Source: Lepidostoma basale (lineage: Eukaryota; Arthropoda; Insecta; Trichoptera; Lepidostomatidae). From it: DNA of 64,000 bases. Where the stretch lies: contig JAHDVF020001255.1 of assembly GCA_022606425.2 (NCBI GenBank), forward strand, positions 372,001 to 436,000. Reading direction: 5' to 3'. Below, piece after piece: positions 10,640 to 21,342 of this stretch (the stretch's first letter is position 1; every line of letters starts with the position of its first letter). The translations under genes and the position numbers were made by a program. The notes under the pieces were generated by a model, which saw nothing but the letters and a program-made list of their open reading frames with translations, made no database searches and had not been told where the DNA came from.

Positions 10640-10954
10640 CATAACTTTTTATTGCAGACTTCCATTCCTTCAGCAGAAATGGTTGATCTGTAAAATGTTT
10701 TACAATTAATATTACGTTAATGTTATCCTTAAGGATAAATATATTAATTTTTTTTTTACGGTTATCTGATTTTAAGACTAAAAACACATAAATTCATTAG
10801 AGTTTTTGTTTCTGCGTAGTTTTTGAAAGCTTCGTTTCCAACATTTTAATTTAAAAAACAAACGATCAAGATTTTTGAAAAATGCGAATCAACGCATTCA
10901 TATATCGTGTCACATTCATTAGGTGAAAAATTTCAATAATGAAAACAAAAAGAA
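10640..10954. other. unassigned AT-rich DNA
   Basis: No feature seen. Confidence 0.45.
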
Positions 10955-11166
10955 AATTGTGTGTTATTTATTGTTTCTTGAACAATGATGTAAAACTCCA
11001 AATTAAACAATAAATACGAATTAAAACGTCAGTTTTCTAGAAGTTTTATAATATTTTATGGGAATGACATTTCGCCCTTCTAAGGCATCAAATTTCTGTT
11101 TATTCGGGTCACATTTGATAATGCCTTAGAAAGGCGAAACATATCATTCCCATAAAATATAAAACA
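10955..11166. repeat. PLE-1 foldback element with left flank
   Basis: The flank (GTTTCTTGAACAATGATG) is shared with 39225. Arms at 11030-11088 and 11106-11165 are inverted around a ~25-bp spacer. The core is GATAATGCCTTAGAAAGGCG followed by AAACATATC. Confidence 0.8.
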
Positions 11167-11167
11167 T

Positions 11168-11215
11168 GGAGTACCGCAACGGTTAAAGAGACGGCGTGAT
11201 GGTTAGTTAGTTAGT
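11168..11215 (+). mobile_element. LINE-A tail only
   Basis: Only the last bases of LINE-A remain: GAGACGGCGTGATGGTTAGT and three TTAG units. This looks like an extreme 5' truncation at insertion. Confidence 0.75.
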
Positions 11216-11735
11216 TCGACAGCAAAATTAAAAATCTTTCAAATTGTTTGAGTTTAAGTATTATATTATTTTTGAACTACGAGTACATGATATTTGTTGA
11301 CCTTGAATTATATAATATATTTTTAATGAATGTTTTATTATTATTTTACTTTTATTTAACAATTTCCGGAGGGCTTCTTTCAGAGAATTTGACCAAACCA
11401 CCGTAAATTTTATTAAAATGTTATATGTGAAATACATCGGAACCTTGGAGTTAATAATCTCAATATAACAAATATCCTTAAACTTAAACTTAAACTACTT
11501 AAACAATATCCTTAAACTACTCATGGTATACCAACTATCCTCAATATAACAAATTACTCGATATACAAATTATTTCAAAACCCCTTGAGATTCGTTACGA
11601 GGTTCCACTGTATATATTTTTTATTAAATCTCTCAGTATCGTGTAACGTAATCCAAATATTACTAAATATACAAAATCAGATTTTATTGAAATATAATTT
11701 TATCTGAACTTACGTGAAAAATCTTCATAATTAAT
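11216..11735. other. unassigned AT-rich DNA
   Basis: No gene. A local triplication of 'cttaaacttaaact' occurs near 11475. Confidence 0.45.
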
Positions 11736-11736
11736 A

Positions 11737-11960
11737 AACTAACTAACTAACTAACCATCACGCCGTCTCTCCAAAGGGGAGACTGCCATAATTTTCTTTC
11801 CTGACATATTTCTCTCGCTTCCTCAACATTCATATTTCGTGTCATGCACGCGCCTCGATTTCTCTGACTCCTCACGTGGCCGACATTCAATATTTGATTT
11901 ATTTGATCGTGCCATGTTTTCCTCGGTCATCCTCTATTTCTGGTTCCATTTACATCGTTA
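11737..11960 (-). pseudogene. LINE-A 3' fragment
   Basis: It begins with the (TTAG)n tail read in reverse (AACTAACTAACTAACCATCA). The frame upstream encodes the NRRACMTRN-type C-terminus and the HVR/QIKY block but is damaged near the W-R-S-I motif. It is cut by the SINE at 11960. Confidence 0.75.
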
Positions 11961-12095
11961 TAATAATAATAATAATTATTATTATTATTATTTTGTTGAA
12001 TCGCTCTTTACACCATGACATACCACCTTTACAGCACGAGCCAAATCGATGTAAAGGGTTTTATAGCTATCATAGTGATTCTCGTGTCAAGTTAA
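11960..12095 (-). mobile_element. tRNA-SINE, 3' half
   Basis: The TAA/TTA-rich tail and the body block near 'cgatgtaaag' match the ends of the copies at 2236 and 25788 in reverse orientation. The tRNA-like head is absent. Confidence 0.7.
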
Positions 12096-12474
12096 TATTA
12101 TTACAATCAGTTTATATTATTCTGAAATATCAAGAGTCAATTTATTATTAGAATTTTGAATCAATTTACAACTAGAAAATGATAATGTTAACTTTAACAA
12201 CGTTATCCAGTTTTCGTTGCTCATTATAATTATAATGATTGTCGAAATCAATAAGAGTATTATGTTGATAGAGGAATATTTAAGGACATGCGTAAGTGTC
12301 TTTTATATTATATAACGTTTGTTAAGTTGTATTAATTTACCGTATTAGGAAAATGATCCTTTATCTTTGTCTTTTGTCTTCTTAGTGTAATGAAAATGGA
12401 ATAACAACTTCGTATGTGCTTAATTATTAATTCCTTGAATCACTAAATCACATTTGGTAGATGTGTCATTTATT
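12096..12474. other. unassigned AT-rich DNA
   Basis: No recognised repeat or frame. Confidence 0.45.
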
Positions 12475-12870
12475 CTTCTTCTTCTTCCTTGTTGTAGACC
12501 TATGTGGTATGTTCTCCAGAGTGTTGCTCTTCCTGTGAGGTAGATTCCTAGCTGGCCTTCCATATTTTAGCAGGTCTTCCATGAGGACGAATCCAATGAG
12601 GCTGATGCAACGCAATATAGGGGAGTCTGGGTGTGTCCATTATTTGAACTTGCCCGTACCAGTCCCTTTTTCGCTGTCTGCTCCATCTTATAATATATTC
12701 AACCTCACATATCTCTCTTAATCTGGTGTTCCTCACGCGATCACTCAGCGCCATGCCTGCTATCGTCCTCAGTGTCTTCATCTCGGAAGTCCTCAAAACT
12801 TGTTTGGTCTTTACTGTGTCTGCCCTTGCTTCGACGCCATATGTTATTATTGGTCTTATGCATGCTTTAT
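12475..12870 (-). pseudogene. LINE-C C-terminal fragment
   Basis: Minus strand: a partial TYGVEARADTVKTKQ-like segment, then LRTSEMKTLRTIAGMALSDR, RLREICEVEYIIRWSRQRKR, DWYGQV and a damaged GRPAKIW end. The 3' tail is (GAA)n, seen as TTCTTCTTCTTC near 12474. The motif order matches the copies at 56875 and 62900. A frame change follows the GRP motif. Confidence 0.85.
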
Positions 12871-12887
12871 TGATTATTAAATAAAAA

Positions 12888-12935
12888 CAAAGACGCGGCC
12901 ATTAAGAGTAATAACTCTTAATGGCTACGTCTTTG
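12888..12935. repeat. near-perfect 23-bp palindrome
   Basis: Arms 12888-12910 and 12913-12935 pair with one mismatch and a 2-nt loop (arm AAAGACGCGGCCATTAAGAG). It sits just upstream of LINE-C and is not seen elsewhere in the window. Confidence 0.85.
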
Positions 12936-13074
12936 ATTTTCCATATTGTAGATTTTAGAGCGCCAGAGATCGCAGCTGACCTGTTCTATGGGTTGATTTT
13001 CTATAACCAGGTTACTTGTTTATTATTTATAGAAAATAGCACCTCATGAGCCAGGACCCAAGCAACGAACATCT

Positions 13075-13810
13075 ACCTGGAAAGCATCCCATTAAAAAGG
13101 TGGACCACTTCAGATATCTCGGGTCTATTCTTACCAATAATGGCAATATTGAAAATGATGTAGAGCATAGAATAAACGTAGGATAATTTAAATGGATGCC
13201 CTTTCAGGAGTACAAATAAAAGGAAGGGTGTACCGAACCGCCGTAAGACCTGCTATGCTCTACGGATCGGAATGCTGGGCTGCAAGACGACAAGAAAAAC
13301 AGAGGCTACACGTAGCAGAAATGAATATGCTGAGGTGGGCGGGGTTAAGATGCTGAATAAATCTGGAAATGATCACATCAGAGGTAGCCTAAAAGTCGCT
13401 TCCCTAGCGTAAAAAACTAGGGAACGTCGTCTGCGGTGGTACGGCCATGTGAGCAGGGGGACAATGATTACATCGTTCACTAGACCCTGCAACTGGAAGA
13501 TGGAAGAAGGGGACCAGGTCGGCTTCCTGAAATATGGATGTCTACAGTTAGGAACAACCTGAAGGCGCTGGGACTGGAAAGCCAGATGACCCTGGATCGT
13601 GAGACTTGGTGGAACCGTATTAGGAGAGCCGACCCCAAATAACGGGAAATGTCTAAACGAAAGAAGAACAACTTACGGCCAGCAAGTTGGATATAATATA
13701 CAATATATACTCGTACATAGGTGGCAGCAGATACCCCAAGATAAAAAAATATTGGAAGAGTTAAAGCAGAGTATAAAAATTGTCTGAAAAGAAGAAGAAG
13801 TTGAAGATTG
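13075..13810 (+). pseudogene. LINE-H C-terminal region
   Basis: The plus strand reads, across several frameshifts: VDHFRYLGSILTNNGNIEND, VYRTAVRPAMLYGSECWA, AEMNMLRWAGL, RRGPGRLPEIWMSTVRNNLK and ETWWNRIRRADPK. This is the post-palm part of a LINE reverse transcriptase plus the C-terminal basic segment with GRP and W-x-x-R motifs. The catalytic palm is not present, and stop codons and a deletion between the WAGL and RRGPGR parts kill it. Confidence 0.8.
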
Positions 13811-14014
13811 ATAGAAAATAGTGAAATTATTTTTTTAGGTAGGTAGCTTTGGTTTTGTTGGTGTGTAACATTAAACTTCAGTATATCCATTTTATAAAAA
13901 TACTTTTATTCATAATATTTATTATGAACTTTTACACAGAAATTTTAATAGCAAGCATTATATATTTTATACAATTGATGATTTGAATCTGTATTTTCGA
14001 TGACACCGGTAGAA

Positions 14015-14260
14015 AGAGCACTTAGTCTGCTGAATATGGTCTCCTCGGAGAATGACGTCTTTCATATTAGTAAAAGTACGTTCTAAAGACAAACATTGAC
14101 TTTAAAGAGTATCTTGTATTCCTAAAGTCGAACCGTACCTGGTATTAATATATCGATTATTTTACCTGTTCTCAATATGTGCTTTAAACTTGTTTGTATT
14201 GTCTGTTGAGAAAAATAACTAATTTGATTAGATTTGATTTATACTAATTTTTATATTGCC
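14015..14260 (+). mobile_element. PLE-7 body copy
   Basis: The block from 'catattagtaaaagtacgtt' to 'aatttgatt' aligns with 63555-63750 on the same strand. At 63.5 kb the block follows a PLE-7 core directly; here the core is replaced by a degenerate GACACCGG segment. Confidence 0.6.
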
Positions 14261-14364
14261 AAATAAAGTTTGGGTACAAGCGAAACTAGTAGGCATAATA
14301 ACGATTATGTGGTCAATTTACAAAATTGATATTTTATTAAATATAATATATTATAATATAAGGA

Positions 14365-14625
14365 TTAATTGTATCTCAACAGAGACGACGATATAAGTTA
14401 TTTGGAAACAGAATATGGTAGTCGAGGCGTTTACAGGACTTATGACTTGTCATTGGTTGGGTTAAGCGATCACGTTATGTTTAACAACATTCACCATTCC
14501 GCCCTTCTTACGACACCACGTCTGACAAACATTTGGAACTTGTATATATGTTAATATTTTTTAATAACTTCACTGTTCGTAGGTCCATCTACACTTGCGC
14601 CATCTATTAAGATATTTGTGTTACA
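14365..14625 (+). mobile_element. MITE-M copy, one terminus
   Basis: The left end carries TCTCAACAGAGACGACGA, a variant of the MITE-M terminal repeat. The interior (CATTGGTTGGGTTAAGCGAT) matches 44500, 46560, 53090 and 58985. The other terminus is missing. The 61-codon frame here also appears at 58898-59086, but it runs through the inverted repeat and I doubt it is a protein. Confidence 0.65.
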
Positions 14626-15120
14626 AAAAAACAAATTCTATTATAACATAAGTAATAATTTGTTTACTTTTAAACATACTTACTATAATATCGTGTGTAA
14701 TGTATTATATTTAAAATTAATATCAATAAAAAATAAAGTATGAATACTATCGGATGTTTCTCGTGAATGTGAAAGCTTGAAAAAGTTTTTTGAACTTATT
14801 TTGATATAGGCATTACAAGAAACATCTACTCAGTAAACGTTTTCCATTTTCGGAAGAGGGTTATTAAATTTGAACAAATTTTATTATTCAATGAAAACTA
14901 TGTGTTCTGGAACATTTAATTGTCATTACCTTTACACGTTTTTGAAATCTAAAACTTTGTCAAAACCCCGGAATTTTTGGGATATGAAAATAGCGGATAA
15001 GGAAATTAAACATTTATCATGATTCGTACTAAAATATTTCAATGCGCATTCAATACACGACCAACAAATCTAATACCAACATAAATAAATAAATTGTTTC
15101 CTTCATCAGTTTTTAAAGCT
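14626..15120. other. unassigned AT-rich DNA
   Basis: No gene or recognised repeat. Confidence 0.45.
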
Positions 15121-15124
15121 ATAT

Positions 15125-15405
15125 AATGACAATATGACAGAGGTGGCTCTGTGAATGGGTGGGCTGAAGTGGCGATGGGCTGGCCATATCTGTCGGAGAA
15201 CTGACGGCCGATGAGGGAGACGGGTTCTGGAGTGGACGTACAGGATTCCGCAGAGTTGAACGTCCCCCTGCCCGCTGGACCGACGATCTGAAGAGGATTG
15301 CTGGACATGGATGGATGGGAGCGGCAATGGATAGGGGGCGGGGGCGTGCTTTGGAAGAGGCCTACATTCAGCAGTGGATGACAGACGGCTGATGATAATG
15401 ATGAG
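15125..15405 (+). pseudogene. LINE-D C-terminal fragment
   Basis: Across small frameshifts it reads LKWRWAGHICRRTDGR, RRVLEWT, PPARWTDDLKRIAGHGWMGA and ALEEAYIQQWMTDG, then a GAT-rich tail. The W-A-G-H, R-W-x-D-D and E-A-Y-x-Q-Q-W motifs match 33775-34254. Confidence 0.75.
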
Positions 15406-15633
15406 GACAAAATTTGTATAAGTATTATTTCAGCAATTAATATGTTTTTAAGGTGACAAATGTTTTGAATGTCTTTTTTTTTGTAACGATATTACTTAAA
15501 AAAACAGGAAAATCATGTGAAATGATAAAAAAAAAATCACGTTTACTGATTTAACCTAAAAAATTAAACCTGTAAAAGGTAGCACTCTACTCTGTAAAAG
15601 GAATCTTAATTTTTTTAAATGTCAGTTGAACTA

Positions 15634-15820
15634 AATCAAATATTGAATGTCGGCCATGTGAGGAGTCAGAGAAATCGACGCGCGTGCATGACACGATGTA
15701 TGAATGTTGAGGAAGCGAGAGAAATATGTCAGGAAAGAAAAGTGTGGTAGTCCATTCTTTCTGCTTACCCCTTCGGGGAGACGGCGTGATGGTTAGTTAG
15801 TTAGTTAGTTACTTATGATG
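15634..15820 (+). pseudogene. LINE-A 3' end
   Basis: Codons for LNVGHVRSQRNRRACM and the C-terminus are followed by GACGGCGTGATGGTTAGTTA. One base change produces a stop within the W-R-S-I region. It has a clean (TTAG)n tail. Confidence 0.85.
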
Positions 15821-16384
15821 ATGATAACAGAGACAGACCAATTATTTTCCGGTTACATGTCATTTCAATAACGAATTAGGCAACTTGTTAAAATAAAATT
15901 TCACGTCCATCCCAGTTTTAATCACATTCGCCATTTTGTCAACAGGACCGTAAATTTTTCTCTGAATTAAGTATGAACACAAAATGGACGCCGGCAGAAT
16001 ACCGAATTCACAAAAGTGGAAAGACAAATATTGAACTCTTTAAAATGAAATGAAGCGAATGAAATAATTTGACTGGATTCGTGTCCCTTCAAAAAACTCT
16101 TTTACATCCGTGGCTGTCCAGGAAGCGGATTAAGGGGACGGTCGAACGTCGTAACAAACCGTTCAACGAATCTTTACAATAAGAATCTTCATGAAAATAA
16201 TTAAATATATATGCATTTAAAAATTGTATCGGAAAAAAATTAGAAGAAAACATTTTAAATTCAGTAATAATTTAAACAAAATTACCATTTTTTCAAACAT
16301 TATATATGAATATGTAAGAGATAATAAAAATTAAAACCCATTGATTTAAACACGAACCTCCAAGAATACCTGTAATACCAATAG
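15821..16384. other. unassigned DNA, possibly single-copy
   Basis: The part 15920-16190 has mixed composition and no match elsewhere in the window. No splice-bounded frame is evident. Confidence 0.45.
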
Positions 16385-16605
16385 TTAAATTCAGAAATTT
16401 TTTACATAAATATTTGAAGATTAATTTTGTATAGAATCATGTTTACCACCCCTGATCTGTATGTATATAAAGGACTAAGTTTACAATAGTGTTACCAGTC
16501 TGTCGATGCCAGCGAGCCTGGCGAAACCGGTCGCTGTCTAAATAAAGACAAAAGTGGAAGTAGTTAAAAAACATCGTTTTATTTAATTATTATTTAAAAT
16601 GAACT
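16385..16605 (+). mobile_element. PLE-7 end module
   Basis: It is the inverted counterpart of 620-850. The core at 16496-16536 is followed by AATAAAGACAAAAGTGG and the ACATCGTTTTATTT end block, shared with 47.7 and 62.87 kb. Confidence 0.65.
16496..16536 (+). ncRNA. hammerhead-like ribozyme fold (PLE-7 type)
   Basis: Read as RNA: CAGU, core CUGUCGA, extra U, GCCAG-CGAGC-CUGGC (5-bp stem II), GAAA, palindrome CCGG, UC, then GCUG pairing with CAGU (stem I). Hammerheads need CUGANGA and GAAA around stem II and a UH site after stem III. Here core position 6 is U instead of A and one base is added before stem II, so this copy is probably inactive or a divergent variant. The tiny palindromic stem III would close only in a dimer. 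Confidence 0.4.
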
Positions 16606-16664
16606 TCCATCAAGAGATTTCAGTAAAATCATTTGATTATTTTAAATTTGATTAAATCGAAGAA

Positions 16665-16795
16665 AAACGTAAGTTTTCTAGAAGTTTAACTGGAATTTAT
16701 GTGAATGAGATGTTTCGCCTGTTTAAGGCATTATCAAATGATATTTGACATTCGATAATGCCTTGGACAGGAGACACATGATAAAATTTCTAGTA
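16665..16795. repeat. PLE-1 foldback element, decayed
   Basis: Inverted arms with TGTTTCGCCTGTTTAAGGCA on the left and GATAATGCCTTGGACAGG on the right. Both arms are shortened compared with the 11 kb copy. Confidence 0.75.
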
Positions 16796-17004
16796 ACAGA
16801 TAATTTCATTTGTATCAATTATATATTTTTTTTATTTAATTTATTTTTTAAAGAAACCAATTGGGTTATATGGATACATTTTTAGATCTTACTTTTAATT
16901 ATGAATTGTTTCAGGTATTTGAGACAAGAGACTCCTTGTGTCTTTTGGTAGTTCATTGTAAAGTTTCTGTCCATTGTTCAATATCCTTGATTGTCCTGTC
17001 GTTA

Positions 17005-17215
17005 GTTGGGGAAGGCAAAGGAAAAGATACTAGTATGCACATGTGAGGAGAAATGATACATCCAGACTCCCCTTCATTGTGTTACATGGCCAGCCCCATG
17101 GTCGGGCAGACCACCAAGGAGATGGATCGACAGCTGAGATTCGACTTGGCAGGAGGCCAATTTCTCATAAGAAAAGGCCACTAGGCCTACACGAAGAATA
17201 AGAAGAAGGAGAATA
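17005..17215 (+). pseudogene. LINE-C C-terminal scrap
   Basis: Frames read WGRQRKRY, HVRRNDTSRLPFIVLHGQP and, after a shift, GRPPRRWID, then an (AAG)n tail at 17203-17212. Aligns with the end of the 56875 copy. Confidence 0.7.
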
Positions 17216-17816
17216 TTTACATTGGCATTAAATCATTTAATCATCGGGTACTGATTTTTTCTTACCTGAAAATATTTTGCAATCTTTCATCGCTTCTCTG
17301 ATACTATAATACTTTAATTTCAGAAAACAAATACGCAATCTCAAGTCTTGCCTAAATCCCGAGAGCACTAGAGGTTCCAGTTGTTTGTTCGATTTAGAAA
17401 ATGGACACTCATGGTCTCGTAATCGACTTAGGAAATGTGAGATCTTTCACTATCATAATACCGAAAAACTGTCCAGGAAATAGTATTCGAAGATTTTCCT
17501 TTTTCTATCTTTAGAACAGTTTATTGAACAATTTTAAAACACTCGATAACTTGTTCCAGATACTTATTGCTTGTTCTCAATAAACTCTAAAGGGTACCAA
17601 TCAAAATGTACCCCCTTGAATTCCTCGTAAGCTGATTTCTAACTAATAAATATCAATATTAAAAATAGATTATTAATATGTTTATTTTGTTTTCTTAAAA
17701 CATATATTTTATTTTGTCATATTTAAGAAAATCCATCATTATATTATAGATGACTATCTATCTTTGGGACTAACAACATAAATCATATTATCTCAAAATA
17801 TATTAATAATTAGCCA
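17216..17816. other. unassigned DNA
   Basis: No gene or recognised repeat before the minisatellite. Confidence 0.45.
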
Positions 17817-18990
17817 AATTAAACATGGTCACTGCGGATACTGGCATTATTGTTAATTTAAACATGATCACTTCGGATATTGGCATTATTGTTAATTTTA
17901 AACATGATCACTTCGGATACTGGCATTATTGTTAATTTAAAACATGATCACTTCGGATACTGGAATTATTGTTAATTTTAAACATGATCACTTTGGATAC
18001 TGGCATTATTGTTAATTTTAAACATGATCATTACGGATATTGGCATTATTGTTAATTTAAAACATGATCACTTCGGATACTGGCATTATTGTTAATCTTA
18101 AACATGATCACTTCGGATACAGGAATTATTGGTAATTTTAAACATGATCACTTCGGATACTGGAATTATTGTTAATTTTAAACATGATCACTTTGGATAC
18201 TGGCATTATTGTTAATTTTAAACATGATCATTACGGATATTGGCATTATTGTTAATTTAAAACATGATCACTTCGGATACTGGCATTATTGTTAATCTTA
18301 AACATGATCACTTCGGATACAGGAATTATTGGTAATTTTAAACATGATCACTTCGGATACTGGAATTATTGTTAATTTTAAACATGATCACTTTGGATAC
18401 TGGCATTATTGTTAATTTTAAACATGATCACTTCGGATACTGGCATTATTGTTAATTTAAAACATGATCACTTCGGATACTGGCATTATTGTTAATTTTA
18501 AACATGATCACTTCGGATACTGGAATTATTGGTAATTTTAAACATGATCACTTCGGATACTGGAATTATTGTTAATTTTAAACATGATCACTTTGGATAC
18601 TGGCATTATTGTTAATTTTAAACATGATCACTTCGGATACTGGCATTATTGTTAATTTAAAACATGATCACTTCGGATACTGGCATTATTGTTAATTTTA
18701 AACATGATCACTTCGGATACTGGAATTATTGGTAATTTTAAACATGATCACTTCGGATACTGGAATTATTGTTAATTTTAAACATGATCACTTTGGATAC
18801 TGGCATTATTGTTAATTTTAAACATGATCATTACGGATATTGGCATTATTGTTAATTTTAAACATGATCACTTCGGATACTGGCATTATTGTTAATTTAA
18901 AACATGATCACTTCGGATACTGGAATTATTGTTAATTTTAAACATGATCACTTCGGATATTGGCATTATTGTTAATTATACATGATCATT
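17817..18990 (+). repeat. 40-bp minisatellite, ~29 units, with 200-bp higher-order period
   Basis: The unit is AACATGATCACTTCGGATAC followed by TGGCATTATTGTTAATTTTA. Variants (TTACGGATAT, CTTTGGATAC, AGGAATTATTGG) recur every five units. 18001-18200 equals 18201-18400, and 18421-18620 equals 18621-18820, within a base or so by eye. Each unit has a TGATCA palindrome. There is no coding signal, and spacers are not unique, so it is not a CRISPR array. Confidence 0.97.
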
Positions 18991-19330
18991 TCGAGTATTG
19001 GCATTGTTTTTCAATTAAAACATGATCACTTATAGTATTAGCATAATTTTAAATTTTAACATGATCAATTTGGTCATTTAGATTATTTTTAAATTTAAAC
19101 ACAAAGTATGGCGAACAAAGAAGAAATTAAACATGATCCCTCCCCATATTGGCATTATTGTCAATTGTATTCACAGTCACTTTCGATATTAACATTATTT
19201 TAAACGTTAAGCACATTCACTTTGAAAATCGACATTATTTTTAAATTTAAAAATGATTACTTCTAAAATTTGCATTATGTTTAATTTTAAACATGATCAC
19301 TTCGAGTGTTAACATTATTTGGTGAGAGAT
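18991..19330 (+). repeat. degenerate edge of the 40-bp minisatellite
   Basis: Units remain recognisable as 'aacatgatcacttcg', but spacing and sequence drift. A short insert (19100-19130, 'aagtatggcgaacaaagaag') is shared with 28820 and, inverted, 50670. Confidence 0.8.
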
Positions 19331-19344
19331 ATATTTTTCTGTGA

Positions 19345-19435
19345 AATTTGTGTCAATACACAAAGCGCCCCTGAGGTGAGTTACTCGCGAAAACGGCGCT
19401 TTACAAATTAGCCTATTTATTACTTATTAAGATCA
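19345..19435 (+). mobile_element. CR1/L2-like LINE 3' end
   Basis: CGAAAACGGCGCTTTACAAA and TTAGCCTATTTATTACTTATT match the 3' terminus of the element at 52291-52805 in the opposite orientation. Confidence 0.65.
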
Positions 19436-19870
19436 TTTTATTTTTTACTTTCTAAGACATTTGTTGCTGAATCAGAGAACACTCTTTCAGATTTAGCATG
19501 TTTTGTTTTTTATGAAGGTTTTATTTCCAAACATTGTCGCCTTAAAGGACATTAAACACCGCAAAACGAAAAAGTTTCTTCGCTCCCGGACACGTAATGT
19601 ATAACAGGCAACTCAAATAATGTTTAATTTTTTCGTTTAAAAGTTCAGCGCATAAATATAAGGGTCTTTAATTCACTTTATTATTTTCATCCCATCTGAA
19701 TCTCATTTGTCCTCCTCATTCTATACTTATATTCCAATTCACTCTCGAGCAGAATTAACGCATCGTTTCTATTCCTTTGTTTTTTATGTTATTCACTTTC
19801 TATGAAAAACAATTTAGTTTTGCCAGGATTACATTTTTAATTTCAACCGAAGAAAATTAGGAATAAATAA
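19436..19870. other. unassigned DNA
   Basis: No gene or recognised repeat. Confidence 0.45.
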
Positions 19871-19874
19871 GGTA

Positions 19875-20250
19875 ATTCACTGTTTATGGTGCACATGTCA
19901 GCTGGAAAAAGCCATGGAAAAAACCATGTTAGGAATAAGGACAGAGCTAGAAACGATACGGTGAGAGAAAAAATAAAGGTCACTGACATCATCCACCGGG
20001 TGGCGACTCTAAAAAGACAATGGGCAGGTCACGTAGCCAGAAGCTCAGATAAAAAATGGACCAAAGACTGCTGACTTGGAGACCGTGGATGGCAAAGAGA
20101 AGTGCAGGGCGACCGCAACTACGGTGGAAGAATGAACTGAACAGACACGTCGGAATAACCTGGATGCAGTCAGCAATAGACAGAGTGACATGAAAGCGAA
20201 TAGATGAGGCATTTGTCCAGGAGTGGACGAGAATAGGCTGAGGAAGAAGA
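19875..20250 (+). pseudogene. LINE-D C-terminal fragment
   Basis: It reads KAMEKTMLGIR, KIKVTDIIHRVATLKRQWAG, HVARSSDKKW, then in other frames the RPQLRWKNEL-type block and WMQSAIDR, ending in a (GAA)n run near 20240. It is paired with the better 40252-40520 copy in opposite orientation. Confidence 0.8.
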
Positions 20251-20990
20251 AGAATATGCCAGCTGGACGATCTGGACTTTTGTGTTTATTTAATTTACAT
20301 TCCACGTTTCATAATCATAATCAATAATATCATATGAATGTATTATAATTTACCATAGAATTCTCATTCATCATTAAGAGTTAATATAAACAAAACAAAA
20401 ATTTATTACTCACAATTTTACTGGCACAATTTCTTCTTTATTCGTCATCAGTTTAAGTTGTGAATTTATTTTTAAAAGATTTTTTTTAAACATTGAATTT
20501 TTACAACACTTAAGTGCAAACTATAGTATACTCGCAAAATTTATATTCATGGAGGCAAGTAAAGAAGTATCTTAGTAAGTTCGAGACATCACATTAAACC
20601 TGAAATCGCTTATTAAGTTTCCACCCTCCGATTCAATTAATTTTTATTCCATTAGAGTTTCAATAGAACTTACTTCTTTCCCCAAAACTAATTTCCTTTG
20701 TTGAACGATTTTGGCGGGATTTCTTATCTCAAAGCTGCCATGCATTTGTCACAGGATCTTTAGCGAGACGATTAGCACCTCCCGTAATTTGCACCTCGGC
20801 TGGCAACTTTAAAACATCATATTTCGGAGTTGGGACCATTAATCAGAAAACAAAATGGCGCTTCAAAAGCAGGCCTCAGTTTGATGCCGAGTTTTCGTGA
20901 ATTCTGGGTAACAAATTGGTTTTCCAATCATTGCTAGTGCATTAAACCACCGGGGGCGATTCCTTTCTTCGAGAGTGTTGCGATATATAA
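20251..20990. other. unassigned DNA; 20640-20960 may be single-copy
   Basis: A short LINE-tail SINE scrap (CAGCTGGACGATCTGGACTT) lies at 20260. The stretch 20640-20960 is markedly less AT-rich and unlike any other part of the window. I see no exon in it. Confidence 0.45.
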
Positions 20991-21149
20991 ATTTACTAGC
21001 TGACCCGGCAAACGTTGTTTTGCCATATAAATTATTTCTAGTGAATATTATGGTTATAAAATAAAAAATAACGAATGTATTGTAAGTCTGTGGGGATGGG
21101 ATCTATGAAAAAAAAAATGGAGCTCTGTAGACGATGACCGCCGATAAAA

Positions 21150-21285
21150 ACAAAAATACACCAACCATTCATTTTCTCAATTCTTATTGATTGTCATTGC
21201 AAATGCCAATCTAATAGGAAATTTAATGCGTTTGAATTTAATTGGCACGTCTGTGGGAATCATTGGAATTCGTGGCAGAAAAACA
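21150..21285 (-). pseudogene. Helitron helicase (PIF1-type) C-terminal remnant
   Basis: The minus frame reads FLPRIPMIPTDVPIKFKRIK then FPIRLAFAMTINK. This is the highly conserved segment leading into helicase motif VI of Helitron Rep/Hel proteins. It stops where SQGQS-type residues would follow. Confidence 0.85.
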
Positions 21286-21342
21286 TTTTCGGCTCGGAAT
21301 TTGCCATTCAAAAAAATGGCTCGATAATGTTTTTATCATTTT

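Noticed and set aside
14369..14554. Protein conserved between 14.4 and 58.9 kb (MYLNRD...)
   Set aside because: Both frames run through the MITE-M terminal inverted repeat; similarity is explained by the repeat, and other copies break the frame.
17817..18990. Regular 40-bp repeat as a CRISPR array
   Set aside because: The whole 40-bp unit repeats; there are no unique spacers, and the surroundings are plainly eukaryotic.
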